Origin: Acytostelium subglobosum LB1
Lineage: Eukaryota; Evosea; Eumycetozoa; Acytosteliales; Acytosteliaceae
Length of the DNA stretch: 64,000 nucleotides
Direction of reading: 5' to 3'
NCBI RefSeq assembly: GCF_000787575.1
Contig: NW_012236527.1
Span: 1-64,000, forward strand
A program made the translations under genes and the position numbers. Under the pieces are notes generated by a model, which saw only the letters and a list, made by a program, of their open reading frames with translations, was not told the origin of the DNA and searched no databases. Shown here piece by piece: positions 1-11,200 of this stretch (position 1 is its first letter; every line of letters begins with the position of its first letter).

Positions 1-743
1 ACATTCATTGCCTTTAAACCAATCTAAAAGTGCTTGTCAAAGACATCCAGCACCTGTTGGCAACACCAGATCCCACCAACAACAAACAAAGTTCAACTAT
101 TATACATCATCAGACTCGGCTCATCAAGATGAAGCTGCATACTACATTCATTTCTGTTGGAGTAATCTACATCAACTTGTAGTTGCAACCATGAAGGATG
201 TTTGCAGGGTGACCACCCTCACTGATGGAGCTCCACCCTCACACAAGTTGTGCGGGAGTTGAAATGCTCAAGCAGAAGTAGATTGTGCGTGAGCATGAGG
301 CCAAGCAGACTGTTCAGCTGAAAACTTTGCACCTGGCGACATTACTGGAGTCACTCCTGGCGTGCACGCATGCACGATTCGGTTGCTCATTGTCGACCTA
401 GCACTAACAGCAGCATCTTGCAACTCGAGAGGACTGAACAGCAACACATCTTGCTGTCACGACCACTAAAGATGACACTGCACTTTTTACATCACGTGAG
501 TGCAGGACAACAGCATCAAGACAGCAACATGGCAGCGATCAGTAGAAGTACTCATAAATGAACAAGCACATTGTATCCAAACAACCAACAGCAGGCTCTT
601 GTTTATATGTATGATCTCGTTCCATGGCAGCTCTCTTGTTCGTCTATATCTATTATCTACATCCATTGATAGCATGTCAGTGAGCATGTCTGGTCCCACA
701 TGGAATAGCAGGGCGAGACAGTACCAATACCAGATCAGGTTCG
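1..743. other. No supported gene; degenerate-looking sequence
   Basis: I see no gene I can support here. Short open stretches occur on both strands, but none exceeds about 120 codons and none resembles a family I know. A plus-strand stretch near 250-360 reads like Lys/Glu-rich coding sequence interrupted by a stop, which suggests decayed coding sequence rather than a promoter. Composition is closer to coding (about half G+C in places) than to the AT-rich spacers found between intact genes further along the window. Confidence 0.4.
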
Positions 744-1198
744 ATGCTGGACCGGCAACAGAGAGACATACAAGCCAAAGTGGAGGATGATGTTGTGAAA
801 GTGCGTCCGGCGACCATTCAAGAGCTGAGGAGTCTATACGACAATGGTTCGTCACTACGCAGGATCGTGCTCAAGGGAGACATCGCCAAGCATTTGAGGT
901 GCACAGTGACGTCATTCAATGGAAGAGCGAAGATGGATGTCCGATTCGATGGATTGGGTATCGACCATGTGACTCAATCCAAGATCCTGGGGGATGTGAA
1001 AGAGGAGCTCGGCGATTTGATCGATGACCTGAACGACACAATTACAGGTGGCAATGGCGGCGCAGAGGACGATGATGCAATGGAGGAGTACCAACAATAC
1101 TACAATATGTCGGTGCAGTTGAGACAAGAGCTAGATGCACGAGTGAGCGATGGCGCCCAGAGCCTAGAACAAGACTTCTACACAAGTGTCCTTGCCAG
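744..1198 (+). pseudogene. Orphan coding fragment, unknown function
   Basis: An open stretch of about 150 codons ends at a good donor site (GTATGT at about 1199) and follows a plausible acceptor near 743, so it looks like one internal exon. The product is acidic and hydrophilic, with a predicted helical region rich in Asp and Glu (about residues 85-125 of the fragment). No domain was recognised. No convincing upstream or downstream partner exon could be found, and the next kilobase is better open on the other strand. It may be a remnant of a gene whose other exons have decayed. An alternative is chance openness opposite the minus-strand element. Confidence 0.25.
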
Positions 1199-2243
1199 TA
1201 TGTTCCTCTGTCTCTATTGTATGATCTGACCATCACTTTGTCGCCAATGGAATGCTTGGCCTGCATCCGCATGTCGACCTGGGCACCAGTGTTGTCACCA
1301 ATGTTGTCGTCGCCATTGTTGTTGTCGCCAGTGTTGTCACCAGTGTTACCGCCACTGTCTTGGTCTCCATCACTGTCGCTGACGGACCCTCCAGCATTGT
1401 CATAAATATCCATGCCCTCGCTAATGTCGTCCTCTCGATCGTCGTCCACTCGATTGTCGTCCTCGTGATGGTCTTCCACTCCATGGTCCTCGCCATTGTC
1501 GTCCTCGCCATTGTCGTCCTCGCCAATGTAGTCCTCGTCGCTGAATGCGAACGTGTCGCTCTGCATGGTCTTGTGGTAAGTGATGTCTTGAGGATGGTGG
1601 ACCTCTCTCATCAAGTTAAGAAGGCGGTGTGGCGCGCGCAGGATGTTGGCCGACGTGTCAAAGGTGACAAGTGCTTGATCAAAGGCTTGGGACAAGCTGA
1701 CCATCTTTCCCTTCTTGTTCAGACCATCATTCAGGTACACCTGGAACTCAGACTTGAATATGTTCTTGACATGCTGCTGGAAGTGAGGGCTCTTGGTCTG
1801 GAAGCACTCCAGTAGCTTCTTGACCAACGACTTGGTGACAGCAGAAGGTGGAGCAGACCAGGAACGATGCGCCGCAGGTCCAAGTCGATCAAAGGAGTGT
1901 GCTAACGTTGTGAGTGTAAGTTTATATATATATATATATATATATATTTATTTATGTTGACATAAACATTACTAACCTTCATGCCTTCGTTTAGATGTGG
2001 ATGAGCTGGGTGGTCATTACCATGCCGCTTCATGTGCTTGATGGGCCTGTCGATGCTGGTGTTGTTGATGTTTGCGCTTGTTACCAAACACCAGCAGCAA
2101 CGGTACAGAGAATTGGTCTGGTAAACGTTGTATAGACCAAGGGCTTTGCCAAGGACCTGAGGAAGCTGTTGAACGGGAGGAAGAAGTTCAGCATGACCGT
2201 GCCAACTGGGCAGGACGACAAGCAGCTTCAGCATGCAGGACAT
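1042..2243 (-). mobile_element. Unclassified element-like fossil with acidic repeat tract
   Basis: The minus strand carries two open segments, about 2243-1975 and 1900-1220, separated by a (TA)n-bearing spacer with splice-like ends. The first contains a Cys-x-Cys ... His-x3-His pattern that could be a zinc finger. The second has a helical, basic region, then a long Asp/Glu/Asn/Gly tract built from tandem copies of a short Gly-Glu-Asp-Asp-Asn unit, then a short basic region containing IGDKVMV. The last motif recalls the tail of integrase proteins of LTR-type elements, but this resemblance is weak. No terminal repeats were found in the window. It is best treated as a broken fossil of uncertain family. 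A decayed host gene is equally possible. Confidence 0.25.
1924..1947. repeat. (TA)n microsatellite
   Basis: About twelve TA dinucleotides in a row lie inside the putative intron-like spacer of the element-like block. Confidence 0.9.
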
Positions 2244-2412
2244 ATCGAAGCATCCAACTAGTGTGATGTGTAGATGGGATCACCATTGTCTGTACCGTTG
2301 TGTATATTCCACCGTCAAGGGCAGCCTTCAGCAGAATGTCCTAAATATTAACATATGTATATACATTAGCATCACAGCAACAGCAATAGCAACAGCAACA
2401 GTAGCCAGCCGG

Positions 2413-3097
2413 TTAATGATCACACATTGACACCGTGGTCCACTGGTCGGCAAAACAGAGATCGGCAGAGACATGACAGTTCTTGGCCTTGGATCGCGGA
2501 GTGATGTGCTTGGCCACGGACTGCAGCATCGAGGTCTTGTACTGGATGTGCCTGGTCCACCTCAAACACAGTCGTGTCAGAACCCAGAGGCAGTCTGAGT
2601 GCGCGAGTGTCCATTCCCGCGCCAAGCAGAACGATCTGCTTGATCGACTTCTCGTTCTCCATGATCACTTCATCGATGTACTTGGTTCGCATGTATATCC
2701 TATCAGCAGTCGATGGTGTTCCTAAGGTGCGAACAAGAGTGTAAGCATGCATCCGATGTCATTCTTGAACATCATCCACCATGCATACCCAGAGGAAGGC
2801 AGGAGAGCGACCTTCGAATGTTTGAATCAGCTCATCCTGTGATGTGATATGGCCCATGCCTGCATCGAACAGCCTGCTCCGGACGATCGGGTGGTTAAAG
2901 AGACCGGCATGGCGGAGGACATGGCCTGGATGGATTGGACAACCAGCTCTTTGGCCCTCTGGTGTGGTGCAGAAGAAGGGGTCGTAGATGATGGTGGCGA
3001 TCAACCTGAATGCCGCCACATAGATCGATGTCCGGGCCACGCCATGGTTAATGAATAATGTGCAGTGTGAAGGACTTGTTGGCCAAGAAGGCCTCAT
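2413..3097 (-). pseudogene. Decayed leucine-carboxyl-methyltransferase-family gene
   Basis: Minus-strand pieces match the order of the LCM family (SAM-dependent methyltransferases related to protein phosphatase methyltransferase and numerous in dictyostelids). The upstream piece has the N-terminal motif TSIYVAAFRLIAT. The next has the central block RTKYIDEVIMEN, the SAM-binding loop VLLGAGMDTRALRL, and FEVDQ, the acidic residue after strand beta2. Beyond FEVDQ the family-like sequence (HIQYKTSMLQ ... KNCHVSADL) continues in a different frame, and the N-terminal and central blocks are also not in one frame. At least two frame breaks plus absence of the C-terminal half mark it as non-functional. 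Known family members are about 300-350 residues; about 200 are represented here. It lies in the same decayed zone as the DNase II-like remnant. Confidence 0.7.
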
Positions 3098-3110
3098 TTA
3101 GACGGCTTTA

Positions 3111-3490
3111 TTTCCGTTTCTTGCTCTCTCTCTTCATCTCAGACTTGTAGTCATCCCAGCTGGCATTCATATCATCATCTCCTGGTCGTCGTCATCATTG
3201 TTGTCTGGGTCCGGTGTGGTCACGTCTCTGGGCGATGACATGAATGACAATTTGAATGGGTTCATTAGAGAACCTGGAGAGCTGCCGCCATCATTGGATG
3301 CGGAAAGTCGCCCACGCTTGCCAAGAACTGTGTTGCTTCCAGGGAAGTGAGATGATGTATGAGGGGAGCTTCGAGGAGATGACATTGGCGAGGAATGAGG
3401 AGTGGAACCAGGTGTGGTGCCAGGTGATGACATTGGAGAGGAATGAGGAGTGGAACTACGGGAGGAGCCAGGAGAGGTAACAGGAGTGTA
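3111..3490 (-). pseudogene. Ser/Pro-rich coding fragment
   Basis: The minus strand encodes a Ser/Pro/Thr-rich run with imperfect repeats of the type SSPMSSPGTTPGSTPH, then a basic patch (GKRGRL) and an acidic run (DNNDDDD). A short conserved-looking tail, DDYKSEMKRESKKRK, follows in a different frame and ends at about 3111. Many SP and TP pairs suggest a disordered, proline-directed kinase substrate in the ancestor. Upstream, the reading frame merges with the end of the DNase II-like remnant, so it may be that gene's tail or a separate gene's fragment. The frame change between the repeat tract and the basic tail argues for decay. Function unknown. Confidence 0.35.
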
Positions 3491-3503
3491 GGGAATGTCT
3501 AAC

Positions 3504-5405
3504 TCATAAGGAGCAATGTTTGGCCATGGGAGACCCTGATGGTAGGGTGCATACAATCTGGCTTGGAACTTGGCAACTTCTCGTGCCATGATGCCTTGTG
3601 CCAGGGGTGTATTTCCAGAATGGCTTGCTTGTAGCTCCAAAAAGTTGGTTTGGTGTAACAAAGCATACGACCCCTTCTTTCTCTACCCAACTTTGAGGCT
3701 TGGAAGTAGGTGCCAAAGTCTGTGCCTGGGTGTTTAATGGCACATGTTGATGGCCTTCGTTGTCCTCATTATTATTCGCCCATGTGGATTCATGCATTCT
3801 TTGCCAGAGTTTGCCAAATCCTGCTCAGCAATGCAAGGCTCTGGGACTCCTTGGCAACTTGGCCGGAAGATCTTACTCCATATGTCCCGTTTTCTCTCGT
3901 ACAGTTGGGAGTACACCATTATAAAGAATGGATTTCCGGATGGAAACGCCAGTTGGAGAGAAAGAGCTGGAGGGTTGGGCAGTGGGAGGTCCTGTGGAAT
4001 CAGTGTCACAGGATTGAGAACTTGGAAGAAATTAAAGGTATTGCCATGGGTCCTGCTGTAGAACTTGGTGCTTGTCCTTACGAGCATATTGGTCAGGAGT
4101 TGAAATAGTTGTCTCACTTGGGACAGGTATGGGTTGGGTCAGAGTATTGAAATGGTGGTTGTATCGATTGTGCAACAACTTACCATTGACATAAACATCG
4201 TGGGCCAGACTGGGATTTTGTGGTGCCATGATGGTAGTGCAAAGCATAAGTTGGGAGAACCGATTGTTTTCTCTTATGTTTGCGTTCTGTGCCCTCCCTT
4301 GGTATCTCGGAGGAAAGTCATTGTTCAGTTGGACCGTACTTGTTACCTTTGGATTACCACAACTGAGTGGAAGTGCTTCTCTGTAGTCTCTGTGACCATA
4401 AAAGGTCAGACGGAGAAAGTCCAATGTTCCTTCAGGGAACAAAGATACGTCCTGATTGAAGAGATCAAAGTCATTATTGGCATATCGATCGTAGATGAGA
4501 AACTTAGAAATAAAATGTTAAATCCACATGCCCTCTCCATTGGCATCCTGGTGTGTAAGACAACGATTATTAGATTAATAGTGGCTCATTTGACATGGGG
4601 TGATTGAGAGCTTACCTACCCAAAGTACAATGCCCTTCTCATGAGGAGAGACAAAAACGTCGTTTCCATTGTAGTTTGGTACTGTATCGGAGCCAGGTGG
4701 CTGAGTCCCCTTGTTTCGAAAGTCGTTGTTGTAGGCGACAAAGTTTTGGATCTCCTGGTTGTTGGTACGCAACAGGTGTTGGGCTTACACAATTATATAT
4801 ATATGGATAGATGACACGCGTTGAGCTGGCATCTAATAGAATTGAGTTCCAAAGCCAAGACTGTATATATGGCGTGAGTCTCCATCATAATGGCGAGAGT
4901 CATCATGATAGCGGAGACAACCGACTACACTAATCACACGTACGCTCATGGATGACCGTACACAATAAATACCCGGGACTGTTAGTCACTACTGGACAAC
5001 AATTACCCTTACCCCCTATTATCTGTCTATATTATTACTATCCACGCCATAACTATACACTAAAGTCTTACAACAGGGGGACGACCTTTCCAAAGGAGCT
5101 TCGGCTGGATAGATGATACTTTCCAGTCTTGATTGGAGGAGTGTTTTTAGTTGACAGGATTCCAAGTGTTGAAGCTAATGGAAGATTGGTAGTTGACATA
5201 CCTTGAACAACGGCTCGGTCATATCAGAGTCATAATATAAATATAAATCACTGTAATGGGGCATCTTGAAGATGAGCCACCAATCCACATTATGTTGGTC
5301 CTGTTCGCTTTGGAAGATTGCAGTGTCCCTCTGGCACCTGATCGAATGAGTGTTACCAAAGAAGAACAAGGTGATAAACACCAACACAAATATGTACTTG
5401 TGCAT
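3504..5405 (-). pseudogene. DNase II-like gene, probably broken
   Basis: The first exon (about 5405-5205) starts with a clear signal peptide (Met-His-Lys, then a Phe/Leu/Val core ending FGNTHS). The DNase II opening follows, DNVDWW-like (NVDWWLIFKMPHYSDLYLYYDSD). Further blocks follow in order on the minus strand. One around 4860 contains IYSLGFGTQFY. One at 4772-4610 contains NFVAYNND and the family block before VLWVGK, where the first HxK motif of DNase II would be expected near SPHEKG (an H-E-K). A block at 4442-4180 contains RFSQLMLCTTI. A block at 4070-3740 contains RDIWSKI, and the last, at about 3800-3600, has KEGVVCFVTPNQL, equivalent to the GGGxLC end of the family. The second HxK appears as H-Q-H. 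The blocks need several frame changes not explained by good splice sites, so it is probably a pseudogene. DNase II is an acid lysosomal endonuclease. Compare the intact DNase II domain at about 25.1-26.5 kb. Confidence 0.6.
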
Positions 5406-6071
5406 AGTTGAGTAAGTGACAGAATAATAACGGCTTCAATGGATAGTTGTTACTTATAAGAGATGAACTTCATTAACAAGAATTTATTATTGAGATTAGA
5501 TTCAGTGCTCTCAAAATGCCTTCCACGCTACCTGAGTAAAACTTCTCTCAGTGGGCACTCTGGTTCATCTACTTGTTGTCTCACACCTTATATACATGTC
5601 TCTCCCAGACAAAGAAGAGTCGTTGGTCATTTGGTGGATCACTATCCTCACATATTCTTGGCAGCATCTCGCTCGAAAGTGCTCTCAAAATGCCTTCCAT
5701 ATTACGTCCTGGTCAACTCGTCTTGGCTTCGATACGTCTTGGACGCAATCAAGTTTGAAGTTTCCGATTATTGGCTTGCTATAGAACATGTCATCATTTC
5801 AGCCGACTGTATTGGCCAGTTGCAATGGCTGCGCAAGAAACGAATGTGGAGAGCTACTAGTCTCCATCACCACTCGTTGATTGCCCAACCACACTCATAA
5901 TCATCAACATAGAGATAAAGTTTACTGTACAGGAGTTGTCCATCAGTGTCGAATGGATACATCTCTGGCAGTGGCTCCACAGGTCAATGGATTTGTATTT
6001 CTCCTATGAACTGTGGGTCCAACTCCACAAGCAACTGAGATTCAGTTTATTACACAAGTTTGCCCAATAGT
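5406..6071. other. Gene-poor spacer with a decayed minus-strand fragment
   Basis: No intact gene is supported. On the minus strand, near 5960-5860, about 35 codons read as plausible protein (it includes QLLYSKLYLYVDDYE) and end in a stop, but no family was recognised and no start or neighbouring exon was found. The plus strand has a 145-codon open stretch (5463-5900) lacking protein-like composition. A 22-base direct repeat is noted separately. Confidence 0.4.
5504..5699. repeat. Pair of 22-base direct repeats, 174 bases apart
   Basis: The string beginning AGTGCTCTCAAAATGCC and ending TTCCA occurs identically at 5504-5525 and 5678-5699. The sequence between is unique. It looks like a relic of a short tandem duplication in the decayed zone. 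Confidence 0.8.
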
Positions 6072-8029
6072 TTAGTTGTCGCCCTTATCCTTGTTACCAG
6101 CAACGCGATCAAAATACACCAATGGGCTGTTCAAGAAGTTGCCAACATCAGTTGGGGCAATGTAGATAGTTGCACCCTTCAAGGCCTTGGCCTTGATCTT
6201 GGCCATCTCGATCTCTAGGAGTGCTGGGAACTTTGCAAACAACTCTCCTTGCATTTCAGACGCCTTCCTCTGTGCATCGGCAGCCACCAACAGAGCTTCG
6301 GCATCACGTTGTGCTGACTGTAGCTTGGCCTGAGCCTCGGCAATGACAGCCTGGTTCTTTTGAGCCAGAGCAATGTTGTCAGTCTCAGCCTTTAACCTAG
6401 CCTCTGTGGTCTTGATGTCATACTCCTTGACAAGAGTGGCCTGCTTGGTGGTGAACTCGGCAGATGTGACAGACTGACCGGCCAACTTCTTTGCAATTTC
6501 GGCATCCAGAACTTTAATTGTCTCGATCTGGAGACGAGCCAACTCGATACCATACTCGCTTAGGTCCTGAGCAAGATGGTCTAAAGATATAAGAAGTATT
6601 AGTAATCGTTTATAACAACCCTTTGAAATAAATATATATATATGTATACTTACACTTGACACGATCTTGAATGGTCTGGACACTCTCGTCAATCTTTTGA
6701 CCTGGCTTGGTGGAGTTGAAATACATGACCTCTTGGAGGGTGGACAATTGGATGGCCTTGCCCATGTCAGCGAACGACACATTTTCAATGTGTGGGATGA
6801 TTCCCTCTTTGCCTAACTTGGTGATGGCCATCTCGGGGTCGACGATCTTAAAGGCAACAACCAAGACAACTCCAACGCGGAGGGAGTCTCTTGTTTGGAA
6901 GATCTTAAGGTTGACCTCATCGGAAGATGCATTCTTATTGTCCAGCAAGGCCTGTTGCTTGGTCTCCTTGCTTGGGAAAAGGCAGGTCTGGAGGGAGGTG
7001 GCAACGAATCCATCAAAGTTGTGAGTTGGGGAGTCGATAACCACTGGCTTTCCATCCTTTGGTGGTGGGATGATGGTCAAGATACCATTGTTGTAGGTGA
7101 TGGCCACCTCTCCAGTGTGAGGGATGATACGCTTGATTGATCCATGCTCGACGTAGGTATCAGTGGCGGCAAAGTAGAGGTGTGCCTTGTTACCCTTCTC
7201 CTTTTGAACGAGATTGAACTGGGCATCGACGTAGACGTATGGCTCACGTCTAGACTCCAAGATCACTGGCTGAGTACCGATCCAGACCTTGGCCAACTTT
7301 CCGGCTGGAACACGCAAGATGTTGATGGTGCTGTGCTCAATGTATGGCTCGTTCTGGCTCACAAAACCAGTGCGCTCATCAAACTCGAACGTTGGGTCGA
7401 TGATGACGTGTGGACCCTCACCATAGAGAACTGGTCTGTTCTTGGAGAAACCCTTGGCGTAGTGACCAGCTGGGACGTTGATAACATGCTTTCCATAGGC
7501 ACCAAAGTAGTGGTCAGTCTTGTTGACTGGTCCAATGTACTTAATAGTCACTGTTGGGTCTGGAGTGTAGACAGTAGAGAATCTTTTGCCTCTTGGGTCT
7601 GTGTTTTAAGGAAGGAAGATTGAGAGAGAAATAAAAGAAGGGGGAGTAAGAATGTGTGTGGTGTGAAGCTAGAAGTTATAATCTATGATGAATAAAACAC
7701 ATACCAAACAATTCTGCAACTTGGTTACGGTGTCCAAGGACATACTGGCTAACATCGACACGTGAAAGACCTCTACCAAGAAGTGGATTGTCAGTGAAGG
7801 CACTCTTGTCCACGTTGCTGTTGAAACGTTCCAAAATGATTCTTGAGGTCTCCTCGGCTGAGGCATTGGCAAAGTCCGAACGGATTACAATGTGGGACAC
7901 GGTGAGCTCCTCCTGAGGCGAAGATGATGAGTAGTCGTGGTCATGCTCCGAAGTGAAGGTGGCTGCCTCCAGATTCTTTCTCTTGTCTCCTGTTGCTGCT
8001 GGGTTTGGTGATGTATCTCCAGAGTTCAT
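6072..8029 (-). CDS. Vacuolin (SPFH/prohibitin-like endosomal protein)
   Basis: Three exons (8029-7705, 7598-6654, 6580-6072) close in frame to 592 residues, the usual size of dictyostelid vacuolins. These peripheral, oligomerising proteins coat late, neutral post-lysosomes before exocytosis. The N-terminal about 100 residues are polar and variable. The conserved body begins near [20 protein letters not shown] and includes [40 protein letters not shown] and an SPFH/PHB-like block around [20 protein letters not shown]. An Ala/Glu/Lys/Gln-rich coiled coil of about 120 residues follows, then a hydrophobic C-terminal patch. There is no signal peptide and no obvious transmembrane segment. Dictyostelium has several vacuolin paralogues; I cannot say which this is, so no symbol is given. 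It lies 254 bases downstream of the myosin I gene on the same strand. Confidence 0.9.
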
Positions 8030-8283
8030 TATTGTTATTATTATAGTTTATATGTTTGATGATATAATTGTACAATGAGTTGTTCACAATATAAATAAAG
8101 TGAAATTTATGATTAGGTTGAACCAAAAAAAACAGATATTTGTCAAAAATAAATTAAAATAATCATTTGTGAACCGTTAGTTTTTTTGTGACGTCACCCC
8201 AGGTCTGAAGCTTGATTTAGAGTTGTACAACGAGCTTGGGACCCAAAGATGACAACACCGATCTTATTTTATTATTATTATTA
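8030..8283. promoter_or_regulatory. Spacer/promoter upstream of vacuolin
   Basis: A 254-base AT-rich spacer holds the vacuolin promoter and the 3' end of the myosin I gene (both minus strand). A TTATTATTATTATT run sits right after the myosin stop. An A-run (AACCAAAAAAAACAG, near 8118-8132) and a TTTTTTTG run (near 8180) are typical of dictyostelid promoters. No specific factor site is claimed. Confidence 0.5.
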
Positions 8284-11200
8284 TTATTTGTATTGAACTG
8301 TGGCTTGATTGGATTTACCCTTCTTAAACGCCGAGCCGTTAAGTTTTGGATCGGTCGACGCCTGGAACGTTAGCATCGTATCAGCACCCTTTGGACGGGC
8401 ATTGTTATAGGTGATCGATTGAGTGAATTGCACCTTCAACCTCACACCAGTAAGTCTCTGAACTTGTTGGACGAGAACTGTGACAATCTCAGAGACAGCT
8501 TCATATCCGTTGATGCCCAGGTCGAGGACAAAGTCACGCTGGGGTGGCTTGCAGTGGATCACAAGGAAAGTATCACGATTGGGTGACACTGATATGGAAG
8601 TGATATCGACCAGAGGTGTGCCATACTTCTTGACCTTATAGTTCTTGGGGTCATGCTTGTAGATGTTGGCATTGGTGACCACGATACCTCTCTTTTGTGG
8701 TGTGCCCTTTGGATTCACCTTGATGACATAGTCGGCAAACAGTACCTCTGTGTCACCGTAGGTCTGGAACAGTGACTGCATCGCTGCCACGTATTTGGCC
8801 TGATATGGATTGGTGGTCTTCTCCAGGTAGTCGGCATCAAATACTCGCGAGCAACTCCAAGGCTTGTTGCCTCGGAATAGATCGAGGGCCAGAACCTTCT
8901 GACGCATAGCAGGAGCACCACCACCCAAGGAGAGGACCATCTTCTCTGCACGCCAAGTGTTGTGTACTTTGTGTAGGAGCTCTACGGCACGGTTGAGAAC
9001 AGTGGGATGCTTTGGCCACAAGATGTTCTTGCCCCACTTGGGATCTGCTTTGACGCCAGTCATGACGCGGTTCAACTCACGGAACCACTTCTTGAAGCGA
9101 TAACCACGATAGAACAGTTGTATCTTAATGGCTGCCTTGCGTTGGTTCCACTTACTACGTGCCACGTAACCTCTCCATGTCTTTTGGATCAAAGTGGCGA
9201 TCCTTGGTAGCTCGGCCTCACGTTTCTCCTCAAAGAAGAAGAGTGTGGTAGGATTCCTAATAAAGACCTTTGTCTTTCCCAAGCGATACTCCTCCTTGGA
9301 GATGTTGTGCGCTGCAAGAATGGCCTCAACCGCTTGCTTGGCAGAGCCCTTGAAGGTGGGCCACGTGCTCTTTGATGTCATCTTGTAGCGTTGTGAGAAA
9401 CGCTCGTATGTCTGACGGTTGGCAAATCCGGCACGGCGCACTCTGACATTCTCTAGGAGACCCAAGTATCTGACCTGATGGCGGACTCGCTCCTCATCAA
9501 TGACACCAGGCTGTTTGTTATCATTGGATTTGATGCATCGGACATAGTGAGGTGAGCATGCCAAAAGTGTGGCGATCAGGGCATTCATGGCGGTCCTAAA
9601 CTGTGAACCTGCTGTCTCTGGTCTCTTCTTTGAGTCTTCTGGCTTGGGTGATGGGAAGATGCTCCTCACAAGTGGATCGGATGATGTTTGCATTGCGTTG
9701 ATCAGATCCATAAACAAGGTGTCCTTGTTCTTGTCCAAGAAGCCAGTGACATCATAGGTGACATCACCTGCATAATGCTTAAGTCTAAAGCAGTTCTCTC
9801 CAATCGATCGATCCCTTGTGCTCTGATAGCTCTGAAAGTGTGCATTCTTTTCGAATGTACTTTGGATATTTGAGATGATGAAATGTTAGTGCATTCATTC
9901 AGTTGGAGTACTAGGGTAATAACATTATAATAAACATACCTTTCTATTTGGTTGAGGAACGTTTGGTCCGTTGACTTGGCAATTAGACATGATTCATCCA
10001 ACAATGAAAACATACCCATGACCTTCTTCTCGATGAGCTCACAGATTGGTTTGTTGTTGAAGTACTCGATATTCTTCCACTCGATACCCTCTCTGATATA
10101 CTCCTCCTGCTCACTCTTGAGTGTCAACTCGATAAAGAGTTGTTGGAGCTTCTCATTACAGTAGTTGATATTCAATTGTTCGAAGCTGTTTTTCTGTTTG
10201 ATGAACGTATAATATACAATAGTTAGTATTGTGTTGATCAGCTGGCCACTGTTAGTGTTGCTGCGGAGTAGTACTACTTACATCAAACACCTCGAAACCA
10301 TAAATATCAAGGATGCCAATGACCAATCCTTTCTCATTACAGTTGATCTCATGATTGATCCTGGACACGAGCCATTGGAACAAACGTTCGTAGAGAGCCT
10401 TGGCCAAGGCATCACGTGAGAACACTGCCTGTGCATTGTCCAGTGGCACAGCAATCACAGAGTATCGCTTTCCAACACCAGTGTTGATCGAACGATAAGT
10501 GAGTGCACGTGACAGAAATTGTTGATCCACCTTTAGACAGCTGGCAGCCGCTGCCAAAGACTTGGTGTCTGAGACACCGACATGGTTCTGTCCAACCTTT
10601 TGTTCGGGTAGGTCGGCAAAAGTGATGTTTCCAATGTGTAGGATAGCTGCCAGAGATCTCCAAATAGATATCTGCTCATTCTCCTTCAGACCAAGTGTGT
10701 CCATCGCTCTCTAGTAGGAGATATTGATGATTAATATGTATGTATTGTTGGTTGAGGAGTGCTACTTCAACCTACCAAGACAGCTTTGAAGTCAGCAACA
10801 TCATCGATCGTATTGACATCGACACAGTTGCTCACTTTCAGATAGTTATAGGCTTGTGCATTTGAGGTGAGTCCTAGTTCAGACAACTTGTTCTGTGGTA
10901 ATCCTTTGAGCAATTGATAGAAGCTATATATGATGATGACTATTAGTTGTTTGAAAGATATCTATCTATTTGATGGAGGGATAGTTACATATGGAAACTC
11001 CTTTCGCCATTGGCTCGACCAACAACTCTGGACTTCTCCAATAAGTCTATTGTGGTGGATTTGTCAGCACTGTGATATGTATTTGTTTTGTCGTTTGATG
11101 AACCTTACAGTTTGTGATCTTTCCACCAGTTGGTACACCAGCTTGATTGAATTGCATCTCCATATATTTGCCGAAACGAGAGCTGTTGTCGTTTCTCAAT

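Noticed and set aside
1252-1815. 187-codon plus-strand ORF rich in Val
   Set aside because: It is the antisense shadow of the minus-strand Asp/Glu/Asn repeat; codons such as GTC and GTT simply mirror GAC and AAC.
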